Source: RGIG4140 sp045655105 (GTDB taxonomy: Bacteria; Pseudomonadota; Alphaproteobacteria; CAAHEQ01; UBA3637). From it: DNA of 26,888 bases. The notes under the pieces were generated by a model, which saw nothing but the letters and a program-made list of their open reading frames with translations, was not told where the DNA came from and searched no databases. This document shows positions 7,883-16,267 of this stretch, piece after piece; the first letter of the stretch is position 1; the number at the start of each line of letters is the position of its first letter. A program made the translations under genes and the position numbers. The stretch is taken from contig JAZOOQ010000038.1 in assembly GCA_045655105.1 (NCBI GenBank), positions 1-26,888 of the forward strand, in the 5' to 3' direction.

Positions 7883-8638
7883 ATGGCGGAAAAAAGAAAA
7901 CTAGAAAAACAAAATATATTTAAAAAAGATGTTTTTCATCTTCCAAAAGGTAAAGATGAGATATCTGTGCCTATTTTAAATGAAGGTGTTTTTGAAAATG
8001 TTTTAAAATTATCTCATTTATTGGTACATAATTTTAAAAATAAAGAAATAAAAATATCGGAATTAAAAAAACAGCTTCTTCTTTTAGAATCAAAAGGCAT
8101 AAAATTTTCTCCTTTTGTAAAAAGATTTGTTCTTCAAAATTTTCCAATTTGTATGAGAGAGGTTTCTGACAAAGGAGAAAAAGAAAAAAATATTTTAAAT
8201 TGGATGTATCACAAAGCTTTGATGGATCCAACGTTATTGCACATTGATTTTGTGGAATATAAAAGAGTATTGGCAAAAGATTTTTCTTCATTAGACAAGG
8301 CCTTTTTTTTGAATGCTTGTTCTGTGACTGAGCAATTAATTTCTGGTGATTCTAAGGCAACTTTATTTAAATCTCCAGATATTCGTATTAATGAGATAGA
8401 AAACGATACATTAGTTAAGGTTCCAGAGAGAGTTAAGGTAGCTGTAAAGCATAATTTGTTTTTCTTTAAAAGAGAAAGAATTCGCTTGTCATCGCAAAAA
8501 TCTCCTATTTTAATTGAAAATTATGCTCTTCTTAAAAGAATGTGTCAAAAATATTTACTTGATATGTCATTTAATGCAAAAAAATATCCATTAGAAAATA
8601 AAAAGAAAACAATAAGAAAAGGGAGAACAAAATCATGA
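7883..8638 (+). CDS. Lysine-rich 251-aa protein of unknown function, coupled to the 1204-aa gene
   Basis: I do not recognise this protein. It is soluble, helical in appearance and strongly basic, with basic tails at both ends (MAEKRKLEKQ and KKKTIRKGRTKS). The frame can extend to TTG 7853, but ATG 7883 gives a better N-terminus; neither has a strong ribosome site. Its stop overlaps the start of the next gene in an ATGA arrangement, so translation is probably coupled and the two products probably act together. No nuclease, kinase or membrane motif is visible. A nucleic-acid-binding partner of the large protein is a guess from the charge alone. Confidence 0.65.
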   Translation: MAEKRKLEKQNIFKKDVFHLPKGKDEISVPILNEGVFENVLKLSHLLVHNFKNKEIKISELKKQLLLLESKGIKFSPFVKRFVLQNFPICMREVSDKGEKEKNILNWMYHKALMDPTLLHIDFVEYKRVLAKDFSSLDKAFFLNACSVTEQLISGDSKATLFKSPDIRINEIENDTLVKVPERVKVAVKHNLFFFKRERIRLSSQKSPILIENYALLKRMCQKYLLDMSFNAKKYPLENKKKTIRKGRTKS

Positions 8639-11600
8639 CAAACAAAAAAAATAGTTTAGCTCCATTTAATATTGTTTTTTTAGATGAGCCTTTGCCTGCT
8701 TGTTTTTGCCAAAAAGATGGTATGACATTTAAAGACCTTTTATCTGTTATTGGACGCGAGTTTAGAAATACATATGCTCAAGCACAAAGAGCGACAAGAG
8801 GAAAAAAGGCTCAACAAGTTACGCGCGCTAGGGAGGCAAGAAAAGAGATATTTGAAAGAATTCGTTCAGAACTGGGAGATGCTGAATATGATCGTTTTTT
8901 ATCAGTTTTTAACGACTTGGAAAGGGAAACAGACTATCAAGCTTTAAAAAGCAGTGCTTATATTGGAAATTCAAGAAATGCCAGAAATCATATGGGGGCA
9001 AATAATCTTTTGGAGTGGATGTTTAGTGCCGATGGCAGAATTGATGCCTGTTTTATTCAAAAAGATGGTGTGAAGTTTATTTTTATTATGGATGTGCGTT
9101 TAAGTAACCATTATGATAAAAAAGATACACAGGTGCATGAATTAAATAGAGATATTGCAAAAGTTATTGCTGACTCTTTTGATGGAAAGAATGGAAATGA
9201 CCCACAAGGTATTTTAAAAACAGGTTTATTAGCATATCAACATGAGCTTTTGCAGAATACAAACACGGTTTCTGCTCAGTTTGAAACGTTATTAATCACA
9301 ATTGAACAATTAATTGCTTCAAATGAAACTGTTCAAGAAAAAATTGATTCATTTAAACGAGATTACGCTGTTTGTTTAAGGCATGTAGACGAAGAAGAAT
9401 TTAAACAATATATTCAAGAACGATTAAAAGAAGAATCTTTAAAGCCATATCAAAAAGAACTTTTTGAAAAGTTATATAGTTATGAATATGGGAATGATTC
9501 TTTAACTACTGAGATTGAAAATACATTTGCGTGTACGAAATTGATTAAAACATTCGCACCATCACTTTTTAATCGAACAATAGATTTGCTTGAGAAACCT
9601 GAAGAAGAAAAAACAAGAGTTGAATTGGCAAAAGATGTGTTAGATTGTTATCGTATTTTTCATAAAATGCCATCTTCTCACTTTGATGTATTAGAAGATA
9701 TGATTGAAGATTTTTGTTTAGATGATGAGTCGGGTGAATTAAAATCAAAATTGGAATATTTTGTTTCAGGTTTAAAATATTTAAAAACAAATTATTGTTT
9801 TACGGATGGGTATACTCCTCTTTCTATGTTTAAAGAGCTTTTGAATAATGCTAAAAAATCAAGGTTTTTAGTTTTAAGTGATCCAAAAAATATTCAGTAT
9901 AATAAAAAAGAGGGTATATTAGCAGATTTTTTAAATATTCCTTATTCTGATATAGCAGATTCAAGTTCAATTGATAAAATCGCACGAGCTTTAATTAAAG
10001 TTATTGTTGAGGAAGAATATTCTTCTGTTTCTGAATTTGTAAAGGAAAATAAATCACTTATTCCATCTTTATATAAAAATAGCATTTATCGGAAAGTTTC
10101 AAACTCCGATAATACATTTCTTTCTTTATTTAAAGAGGTTTTAAAAAATAAAGCTGTTGCAATTAATATTTGCCAAAAGTATCCATATTTAATAGAGCAT
10201 GTTGAGCAAATCCAAAAAGGCGAAGAGATTATTTGCCAAGATGAGTTAAACACGATTTGTGAATGTTATAGAGAATATGCATATACTGGTGATGAAGAAT
10301 TTTATGCTGAATCAAATAAGGCTTTAAAAGAGATGCCAGAATCAAAGCGTTTGCTTTATAAGGGATATTTAGAACATGTTTATTCGTGCGAGCAGGAAAA
10401 TGCTAGTGTTTTAGAGTTAGCAACTGGGATGCTTGATGTAATAGATGAGTTAAAACGCATTGAAATGATCAAAGATAAAATAATTATTCCCAACTCTCAA
10501 GAAGAGAAAAAAACAATAAATATACAACCAAGTGGAAAGTTGGCATTTGAGAGTGTTTTTGGTGATTTTTTAATGGATATGGGGAATATTGATTTATATG
10601 AAGAATTAGAATTAAGAGCATCAAAATTAACACAATCAGATTTAGAAGAATTAAGAAAATCTGGTGATGAAGTAGCCGATTTTATCAATGACTACATCAG
10701 ATATTCTTCAAAAAAGAAAAAACCTTCTTTTTCAACACTGATTGAAAATGTTTTGAAACGAGAAGATATGAAAAGAAGAAATCGTTTTGAGGAGGTTTTA
10801 TCTAATTATTTTGTATCAACAGAAAGAGCTCAGGCAAAGAATGAATTAGCATTGTGTTGTTTAACACTGGAATCTAAAGATATTGAATATTTTCTTTCTA
10901 AATGGCGTGTCCATGAAAAAGAAAATGAATTAAAAATCTTATTTTTGGAAACATATCAATCATCTTCTTGTGATATTGCGATAAAAAGAATTGATGCGAA
11001 AATTATAAATTCAAAAAAAGAAATTTTAAAAGAGTTTAGTGAGCATTATCGAGATGTTGTTAAAGATGGAAATTTAGAATCATTAGACGCATTTGTTAAA
11101 TTTATTTTGAAATTAAAGCAAGTTGATATGGATATGTTGTTATATATTCATGAAGAACAAGAAAATGCTCAGGCTTGTTTTTTATTAGAGTCGATTTTAA
11201 AAATTCAATCTAAAAAAAGCAAAAATATATCAAAGGAAATCCAAGAGGGCATTCTTTGTGTTGTTCGAAGATCAGATTTTTCTAAAAAAATGCATGATTA
11301 TTTTGTTACAAATCCAGATGAAAAACATAAAGAGGCTTTAATAGATGCAATTATCAATTTAGATAAATCAGACATAGATGCATTTTTTAGTGATAATACA
11401 AAAAGTCCTCCATTTAAAATATTTTTTGGGAAATTAAGAAACTTAAAAAACAAGTTGAAATCGAAAAATATAAAGGATGAAATGGGTGAAATTATTGAGT
11501 CTACGCGGCATAGGTTAAATTTTTATAATTCACTTTTTGCATTTTTACATAATGATAAAATTGATTCTGATCAAGTGCAAACACTTGCAGATAATTATTT

Positions 11601-12249
11601 GGAATTAACCACTCGTGATCAAAAAGATATTGAACAAGAACAGCCAAACTTAATGCTGTTTCCTGTTATATTTTCAAGATTAAATGACTTAAAGAAAGGC
11701 GGTGTTGTAAATAAACAAGATGTGGTAAACTATTTTTCAAATAATAGATGGGAACAAGATTTTTATTTTGCATTTGATATGTTGCCTCGCGAAGATGGAT
11801 TGATTCCTAATCGAGAAGATAGAATGACGTTTGCCTCTATTCTTTCGTCAATTAGTTTTGATCAGGCATATCAGTTATTGATTCAAAAAGATCCTAAAAA
11901 GCCAAGAGTTTTATCCGCTGGGTTAAAAGATAAATGTTTTATTTCTGCTTATTCAGCATTAAATGAAGATAAGGCAAATCTTGAAGCACAAGAACAATTA
12001 AAACAAATTTCTTGTTTATTAACGATTCCAGATATTGTTAGAATGATAGATAAGGCACCAGATGAAAAAATGTGTACCTATTTAATTAGGCTGCATGAAA
12101 GCTTCTCATTTTCACCTTCTCGTGATCATAAAGAATCCGCTGTTCAAAGTGCGATTAATAATTTCATTGGTAATCAACCGATTGTGCAAAATTTTAGAGG
12201 ATTAAATTTATCTGAGATGAGAAATTTTGGGAAAGGCCCAAAAGAATAA
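8635..12249 (+). CDS. Very large (1204-aa) cytoplasmic all-helical protein, unknown function
   Basis: I do not recognise a family. AGGGAG precedes ATG 8635 at good spacing, and the start overlaps the stop of the preceding gene by 4 bp. There is no signal peptide or membrane segment. Residues 1-200 form a distinct, more mixed region: a basic stretch (QRATRGKKAQQVTRAREARK near 55-75), then NNLLEWMF and IDACFIQKDGVKFIFIMDVR near 132-166. From about 200 onward the sequence is acidic, leucine-rich and helical. It has loosely recurring phrases such as LTLESKDIEYFLSK, IINLDKSDIDAFFSD and SKLTQSDLEELRKS, suggesting an alpha-solenoid or repeated helical hairpins. Such architecture fits a scaffold, an effector or a defence protein, but nothing decides between these. 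It is followed 16 bp later by coaE. Confidence 0.7.
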   Translation: MTNKKNSLAPFNIVFLDEPLPACFCQKDGMTFKDLLSVIGREFRNTYAQAQRATRGKKAQQVTRAREARKEIFERIRSELGDAEYDRFLSVFNDLERETDYQALKSSAYIGNSRNARNHMGANNLLEWMFSADGRIDACFIQKDGVKFIFIMDVRLSNHYDKKDTQVHELNRDIAKVIADSFDGKNGNDPQGILKTGLLAYQHELLQNTNTVSAQFETLLITIEQLIASNETVQEKIDSFKRDYAVCLRHVDEEEFKQYIQERLKEESLKPYQKELFEKLYSYEYGNDSLTTEIENTFACTKLIKTFAPSLFNRTIDLLEKPEEEKTRVELAKDVLDCYRIFHKMPSSHFDVLEDMIEDFCLDDESGELKSKLEYFVSGLKYLKTNYCFTDGYTPLSMFKELLNNAKKSRFLVLSDPKNIQYNKKEGILADFLNIPYSDIADSSSIDKIARALIKVIVEEEYSSVSEFVKENKSLIPSLYKNSIYRKVSNSDNTFLSLFKEVLKNKAVAINICQKYPYLIEHVEQIQKGEEIICQDELNTICECYREYAYTGDEEFYAESNKALKEMPESKRLLYKGYLEHVYSCEQENASVLELATGMLDVIDELKRIEMIKDKIIIPNSQEEKKTINIQPSGKLAFESVFGDFLMDMGNIDLYEELELRASKLTQSDLEELRKSGDEVADFINDYIRYSSKKKKPSFSTLIENVLKREDMKRRNRFEEVLSNYFVSTERAQAKNELALCCLTLESKDIEYFLSKWRVHEKENELKILFLETYQSSSCDIAIKRIDAKIINSKKEILKEFSEHYRDVVKDGNLESLDAFVKFILKLKQVDMDMLLYIHEEQENAQACFLLESILKIQSKKSKNISKEIQEGILCVVRRSDFSKKMHDYFVTNPDEKHKEALIDAIINLDKSDIDAFFSDNTKSPPFKIFFGKLRNLKNKLKSKNIKDEMGEIIESTRHRLNFYNSLFAFLHNDKIDSDQVQTLADNYLELTTRDQKDIEQEQPNLMLFPVIFSRLNDLKKGGVVNKQDVVNYFSNNRWEQDFYFAFDMLPREDGLIPNREDRMTFASILSSISFDQAYQLLIQKDPKKPRVLSAGLKDKCFISAYSALNEDKANLEAQEQLKQISCLLTIPDIVRMIDKAPDEKMCTYLIRLHESFSFSPSRDHKESAVQSAINNFIGNQPIVQNFRGLNLSEMRNFGKGPKE

Positions 12250-12265
12250 AATGAAAGTTTTCTAG

Positions 12266-12853
12266 ATGATTGTTATCGGGTTAACAGGAGGTATTGCGTG
12301 CGGAAAATCTTTGGCATCTTCTTATTTAAAGGCAAAGGGATTTTTTGTTATTGATTGTGATGAAATCAATAAAAAACTTCAACTTTTAAATCCAGAAGTT
12401 CAATCTATTTTAAAAGCAAATTTTCCATTGGCATTTGACGATGAAAAGATAAATCGAAAAAAATTAGCTGAAATAGTTTATCAGTCTGAAACAAAATTGC
12501 ATCTTATTAATCAATTAATGTTACCCTTTATTGTTAACGAGATTCAAGCAGAAATTGAGGCGTTAAAGCAATTGAATACGAAAATTGTTTTTATTGATGC
12601 GCCCTTGTTATTTGAAAATAATTTAGAGCGCTTTTGCAAAAAAACAGTTTGTATTTATGTTGATGAAAAAATAGTAAAACAACGTTTTTTAGAGCGCCCA
12701 GGAATGACTTTAGAAATATTTGAAAAAGTTATTTCAGCTCAAATGCCATTAGACATAAAAAAGAAAAAAGCAGATGAATCAATTTTATCTGATAATAAAA
12801 AAGATTTTTTTAAAAGAATAGATTTGTTTTTGGAAAATATAATTAAGATTTAA
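12266..12853 (+). CDS. coaE: Dephospho-CoA kinase CoaE
   Basis: This 195-residue P-loop kinase phosphorylates the 3'-hydroxyl of dephospho-CoA in the last step of CoA synthesis. The N-terminus MIVIGLTGGIACGKS holds the Walker A loop at residues 8-15. FFVIDCDEINKKL contains the conserved Asp that binds substrate, and IVFIDAPLLFENNL is the Walker B-like strand with the typical PLLFE motif. The C-terminal QMPLDIKKKKADESI corresponds to the Q-R-AD signature of the family, with D-I-K in place of the usual arginine context. It lies 16 bp after the 1204-aa gene without a clear ribosome site, so it is probably read from the same message. Confidence 0.93.
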   Translation: MIVIGLTGGIACGKSLASSYLKAKGFFVIDCDEINKKLQLLNPEVQSILKANFPLAFDDEKINRKKLAEIVYQSETKLHLINQLMLPFIVNEIQAEIEALKQLNTKIVFIDAPLLFENNLERFCKKTVCIYVDEKIVKQRFLERPGMTLEIFEKVISAQMPLDIKKKKADESILSDNKKDFFKRIDLFLENIIKI

Positions 12854-12868
12854 TTTTTTATAAAAAAA

Positions 12869-12897
12869 TTGACACAATAATGAAAAATATGTATACT
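12869..12897 (+). promoter_or_regulatory. Strong promoter upstream of the split gene at 12987
   Basis: Perfect TTGACA (12869-12874) and TATACT (12892-12897) with 17-bp spacing. The start is expected near 12904, giving a leader of about 80 nt. Confidence 0.8.
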
Positions 12898-12986
12898 TTC
12901 AATATATAATTTTTTTTTGAAAGAGTGATTGGGCATCATTAATATCAAAGAAGAATTTATATTTTATGTGAAAGAGGGTTCGGAAA

Positions 12987-13559
12987 ATGTTTTATTCATC
13001 AAAACTATTAAAAGACAATGAACATTTTTATAAAGCATATCATATGACTTTTGATGAAAAAAGCATGATTGAGTTTTTTGTAAATGGCTCTTCTTGTAAA
13101 TCAACAAATGGTATGGGCGGACAAAAGGGTGGTGTTTTTTTCTGGGTTGATCCAAAAGGAGTTAGTTTTTGGCTTAACCGTTTTTTAATGTGTGAAAAAA
13201 ATGCGGAAGAAAGTGGTATTTTTAGTGCTAAAAAGGTTCCAGAGAAAATATATGTTTTGGAATTTCAAGTCCCTAAAAAAGATTTTCATTATCCTGATTG
13301 GCAGCTTGATTTTGCTTTATGTGGAAAATGGTTGATTCCTTTAATTTCTAAATATTATTATAAGTTATATAAAAAGAAGTTATTGGATAATAATGAGGTT
13401 TCTTTATATTTAAATTGCCCATTAGCACATGATAAAAAATATTCAAAGAAAATTAAAGGAATGGCATTGAAAAAAAATGATGTTGTTTTGAATTTGGGTA
13501 ATATGGAAATGACTTTTTCTTCTTTAAAAATATTCTGGAATTCTTCAACGATTGCATGA
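12987..13559 (+). CDS. Uncharacterised protein, N-terminal part of a probably frameshifted gene
   Basis: The 190-residue frame begins at ATG 12987 after AGAGGG. I do not recognise the family with confidence. The N-terminal YKAYHMTFDEKSMIEFFVNG followed by GMGGQKGGVFFW has the shape of an ADP-ribosyltransferase-like entry (a His on the first strand, then a glycine-rich strand ending in aromatic residues), as in several small DUF families; this is a weak structural analogy. The centre is aromatic (LISKYYYKLYKKK) and there is no membrane segment. The last 10 residues (IFWNSSTIA) read as out-of-frame sequence. The +1 frame from about 13528 continues sensibly as YSGILQRLHDFLYLKSKGYS into the next frame. 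A single extra A in the AAAAA at 13526-13530 would explain this. Confidence 0.6.
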   Translation: MFYSSKLLKDNEHFYKAYHMTFDEKSMIEFFVNGSSCKSTNGMGGQKGGVFFWVDPKGVSFWLNRFLMCEKNAEESGIFSAKKVPEKIYVLEFQVPKKDFHYPDWQLDFALCGKWLIPLISKYYYKLYKKKLLDNNEVSLYLNCPLAHDKKYSKKIKGMALKKNDVVLNLGNMEMTFSSLKIFWNSSTIA

Positions 13560-13818
13560 TTTTTTATATTTGAAATCAAAAGGATATTCAGAAGCTTATA
13601 ATCATTTTATGAAAAAAGTTTTTTTGAAGAATACATTGGGTGCGGTTAAATATTGCGGTCAAAAAAATTTAAAACCAGTTGCTGTTGAAGTTTGGGATAG
13701 CAGAACAAGGGCGATGATTTCAAGAAGTGAAAATATGAAATTATTTATGCAAAATAACTCAAGCTCTTTAGAGGTTGCTTTAAATAATTTAGCATTCTCT
13801 CAAAATGAAAAGAATTGA
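13552..13818 (+). CDS. C-terminal part of the split gene (or short coupled gene)
   Basis: This 88-residue frame can start only at TTG 13552, has no ribosome site, and overlaps the previous frame by 8 bp. The codons before it are open back to the stop at 13525 and read KYSGILQRLHDFLYLKSKG, which looks like the middle of a helix rather than an N-terminus. Together with the preceding frame this would make one protein of about 275 residues ending in AVEVWDSRTRAMISRSENMK and a polar tail. A disrupted gene, a sequencing error in the A run and a programmed +1 shift are all possible. Start-stop coupling of two genes is the alternative. Confidence 0.5.
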   Translation: MHDFLYLKSKGYSEAYNHFMKKVFLKNTLGAVKYCGQKNLKPVAVEVWDSRTRAMISRSENMKLFMQNNSSSLEVALNNLAFSQNEKN

Positions 13819-13844
13819 ATAATTTTATTAAGTGGTTAAATACA

Positions 13845-14453
13845 TTAAGGGGCAAAATATTTTTCTGCTAAATGAATAAATTCATCTAATTTATTTGAAA
13901 AATAATGATCTGTATTTTTGGTAATTTCAATATTTATCTGTGGATTTTTTACAAATGTTAAAAGTTCTATATAGGGGAAAGATGGATCTTGATCGCTAAA
14001 TATAAAAGTTGTTTGGTTGTTAATTTTTTGTAAAGCAGGCCTAATTTTTAGCCAATGCCGGATGATGGGTGGGTTAATTAAAAGTGATTTTTGTATATCT
14101 TGAAAAAGATGAGTATAGCAAGCACCGATTAATGCACCATTTGAATATCCCATATAATAGATTCTTTTTATCTTATGTTTGAACAGCCTGTGGATAACTT
14201 TTATATCGCGTTCCAATGGATTGCTATTTCGGTTTAGGTTGGAAACGCAGGCGACAGAATATCCAAATTTTTGATTAATATTTTTTGCTATGGTTACATA
14301 TTTGTTATTATAACCATAGCAAGAGCCATTTAAGCCTGCTTTTATTAATAAAAGAGTTTCATTGTCATTAATTATAGCATATTTTTCTTTGTTTATTTCT
14401 GTTTCAAAGTCAAATATCGATAAGGTGTTAATAGTATTGTTCTCAAGAGTCAT
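13845..14453 (-). CDS. Alpha/beta-hydrolase-fold protein
   Basis: This 202-residue soluble protein has a nucleophile elbow MGYSNGALIGAC with Ser104 in GYSNG. A late strand FIFSDQDPSFPY supplies the acidic residue (Asp154 or Asp156), and His183 in NTDHYFS completes the likely triad. The oxyanion region LLIKAGLNGSCYGY is near residues 35-48. It lacks a signal peptide, so it probably acts in the cytoplasm on a small ester, thioester or amide. The substrate cannot be told from sequence. It is transcribed alone, convergent to the split gene and divergent from the GT2 gene at 14667. No clear ribosome site precedes ATG 14453. Confidence 0.75.
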   Translation of the reverse strand: MTLENNTINTLSIFDFETEINKEKYAIINDNETLLLIKAGLNGSCYGYNNKYVTIAKNINQKFGYSVACVSNLNRNSNPLERDIKVIHRLFKHKIKRIYYMGYSNGALIGACYTHLFQDIQKSLLINPPIIRHWLKIRPALQKINNQTTFIFSDQDPSFPYIELLTFVKNPQINIEITKNTDHYFSNKLDEFIHLAEKYFAP

Positions 14454-14560
14454 TTAAAATTTTTTCTGTATGTTACAATCGAATTTATCATATCTAAAGA
14501 TGAATTTATTTGAAAGAGTTTTTTATAATGTTGAACGAGTTGTTTTTTTTATGAGTAGAG

Positions 14561-14573
14561 ATACGAATCGTAT
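14561..14573. repeat. Palindrome ATACGAATCGTAT in the hydrolase/GT2 spacer
   Basis: Perfect 6-1-6 inverted repeat, 33 bp before the -35 box of the GT2 promoter. It could be an operator site; no second copy was seen in the window. Confidence 0.35.
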
Positions 14574-14605
14574 ATATAAAAAATAAATAATTTTATATAC
14601 ATTAA

Positions 14606-14634
14606 TTGACAAAAATTTATTTTTTTATTATTTT
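14606..14634 (+). promoter_or_regulatory. Promoter of the GT2 gene at 14667
   Basis: TTGACA (14606-14611) and TATTTT (14629-14634) with a 17-bp spacer; start near 14641. Confidence 0.6.
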
Positions 14635-14666
14635 AATAATAGAATTTATTTTTAATGGAGGTGTTC

Positions 14667-15728
14667 ATGCAATTAAGAAAGCATAAAAAAAGAAAAAAAT
14701 TAACTCTTTCTGTGATTATGCCTGTTTATAATACGAAAGAAGAATATCTAAGAGCTGCCATTGAAAGTATTTTAAATCAAACTTACAAAAAATTTGAATT
14801 TATTATTGTGGATGATTGTTCAACAAAAGTTGATATTGAGAAAATTGTTTCTTCATATAATGATTCAAGAATTCGTTTTGTGCGTCAAGATAAAAATCAA
14901 GGTGATGCGGTTGCAAGAAACAGAGGTATTGAAATGGCAAAAGGCGAATTTATTGCTATGCAAGATAGTGATGACATTTCTAGACCAGAACGTTTTGCGG
15001 TTCAATTGCAATATATGCGTAAATTCCCAGATGTAGGGGTGTTAGGAACAGCATATAATGTATTTCCAGGACAAAAAGAAAAAGTGTGGAATAAATTTGG
15101 GTCAGCTGAATATTTAAATAGTTATGCATTATTTCACAATTCACCATTTGGGCATTCATCTGTTATGATTCGTTCATCTGTATTGAAAAATTCTGGTGTA
15201 AGATATAATAAAAATTATATTTGTAATGACTTTAAATTATGGATGGATTTAGTTGGAAAAACAAAGTTTATGAATGTGCCAAGGGTTTTGTTAGATTATC
15301 GTTGGCATGGTAATAATATTTCAATTCAAAAAGCAGATGTGATGAATGAACAGGTTGCTCAAATTAGAACAGATGCGTGGATTGAAAAGTTTAAAATGAA
15401 CCCTAAAACACAAAGTTTAATGATTCGTTTTATGAAGGGTGAAGAATTAACTCTAGTAGAGCAAAGAAAAGCGTTGAATATTTTAGATAATATTTTTGAA
15501 AAATATGCAAAGGATGCTTCTAATCCTAGAGCAGATGAAATGTTTAATGCCTTTTTGGGTGGTGTTAATGACCGTATAGATCAAAATGCTTCTTCAACAC
15601 CTGCATTGGCGTTTAATAATTTTGAAAACGTTTTAGCCTGGCGTGTTGAAAATAAAAATCGTGTTTGTTTGCAACGAATGATTAAAAGAAAATCAAGATT
15701 AAATAAAATCAGAGAAAGAGTTTCTTGA
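14667..15728 (+). CDS. Family 2 glycosyltransferase
   Basis: A 353-residue GT-A fold enzyme. SVIMPVYN (about residues 15-22), AIESILNQTY, FEFIIVDDCS and the metal and nucleotide-sugar motif DSDD (100-103) are the GT2 hallmarks. VARNRG at 82-87 is also typical. GHSSVMIRSSVL and the later DFKLWMDLVGKTKF form the acceptor half. A C-terminal tail of about 130 residues is helical and basic. It has no membrane helix and would act at the inner face of the membrane on a surface glycan. ATG 14655 sits inside GGAGG (14657-14661), so the real start is ATG 14667, 5 nt after it. A single-gene unit is likely. Confidence 0.9.
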   Translation: MQLRKHKKRKKLTLSVIMPVYNTKEEYLRAAIESILNQTYKKFEFIIVDDCSTKVDIEKIVSSYNDSRIRFVRQDKNQGDAVARNRGIEMAKGEFIAMQDSDDISRPERFAVQLQYMRKFPDVGVLGTAYNVFPGQKEKVWNKFGSAEYLNSYALFHNSPFGHSSVMIRSSVLKNSGVRYNKNYICNDFKLWMDLVGKTKFMNVPRVLLDYRWHGNNISIQKADVMNEQVAQIRTDAWIEKFKMNPKTQSLMIRFMKGEELTLVEQRKALNILDNIFEKYAKDASNPRADEMFNAFLGGVNDRIDQNASSTPALAFNNFENVLAWRVENKNRVCLQRMIKRKSRLNKIRERVS

Positions 15729-15750
15729 TTTTTTGATCTTAAAATTTGAT

Positions 15751-15778
15751 AATTCCCTTTATTTTGATAGAGGGGATT
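15751..15778 (+). terminator. Possible terminator after the GT2 gene
   Basis: AATTCCCT (15751-15758) can pair with AGGGGATT (15771-15778), with one G-T pair. The following T-tract is weak, so the terminator call is uncertain. Confidence 0.4.
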
Positions 15779-15817
15779 ATTGTTAATATATAGTTTGATT
15801 TTAAATAAAAAAACAAA

Positions 15818-16159
15818 TTATATTTCTGCATTTCCAAATTGATTTGATATATTTTTTCCTTTTATGAATGGGATAATAAAGACGGGAATGATGGATAAAA
15901 TCCACCATCCACTTAAATTTAAATCATGTAATCTTCTGATAATTAAACCACCAATAATCCACGGCATAAAAATAATGAAATATAACAAATAAAGAATATT
16001 AATTAATGTAACATCATTTAGTGAAGCCATAAAAAGGGGAAAAAGAAAATAAGTGATTAAAATGGTCCAAAATTCTAAAAGATTAGCTCTTGATTTAATA
16101 TCAAAAAACTTGTTTCCAAAAAAGCTTATAAAAATAATGTGAATAATTTTTTGAAACAT
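15818..16159 (-). CDS. DUF805 family inner-membrane protein
   Basis: This 113-residue protein has the DUF805 signatures in order: FDIKSRANLLEFW near residues 19-31, then hydrophobic helices, then IIRRLHDLNLSGWW near 72-86, then a final helix and the tail ISNQFGNAEI (the family often ends with a G..N.YG-like element). Four membrane segments are likely. The function of the family is unknown. Start ATG 16159 has AGAGGG upstream. It lies downstream of the 229-aa membrane protein on the same strand, with 108 bp between them. Confidence 0.88.
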   Translation of the reverse strand: MFQKIIHIIFISFFGNKFFDIKSRANLLEFWTILITYFLFPLFMASLNDVTLINILYLLYFIIFMPWIIGGLIIRRLHDLNLSGWWILSIIPVFIIPFIKGKNISNQFGNAEI

Positions 16160-16267
16160 AAAATCCCTCTTTCTTTATAAAGCTATTCTATCTGTTATTT
16201 ATATAAAAGTCAAAAAAAAGATGTTTAAACCAACAAGTATTTTTTGAGTGTATGGAATTTTTATAGA

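Noticed and set aside
9030..9140. PD-(D/E)xK nuclease site in the N-terminal part of the 1204-aa protein
   Set aside because: The strand IFIMDVR has Asp-x-Arg instead of (D/E)xK and no clear partner acid, so evidence is too thin.
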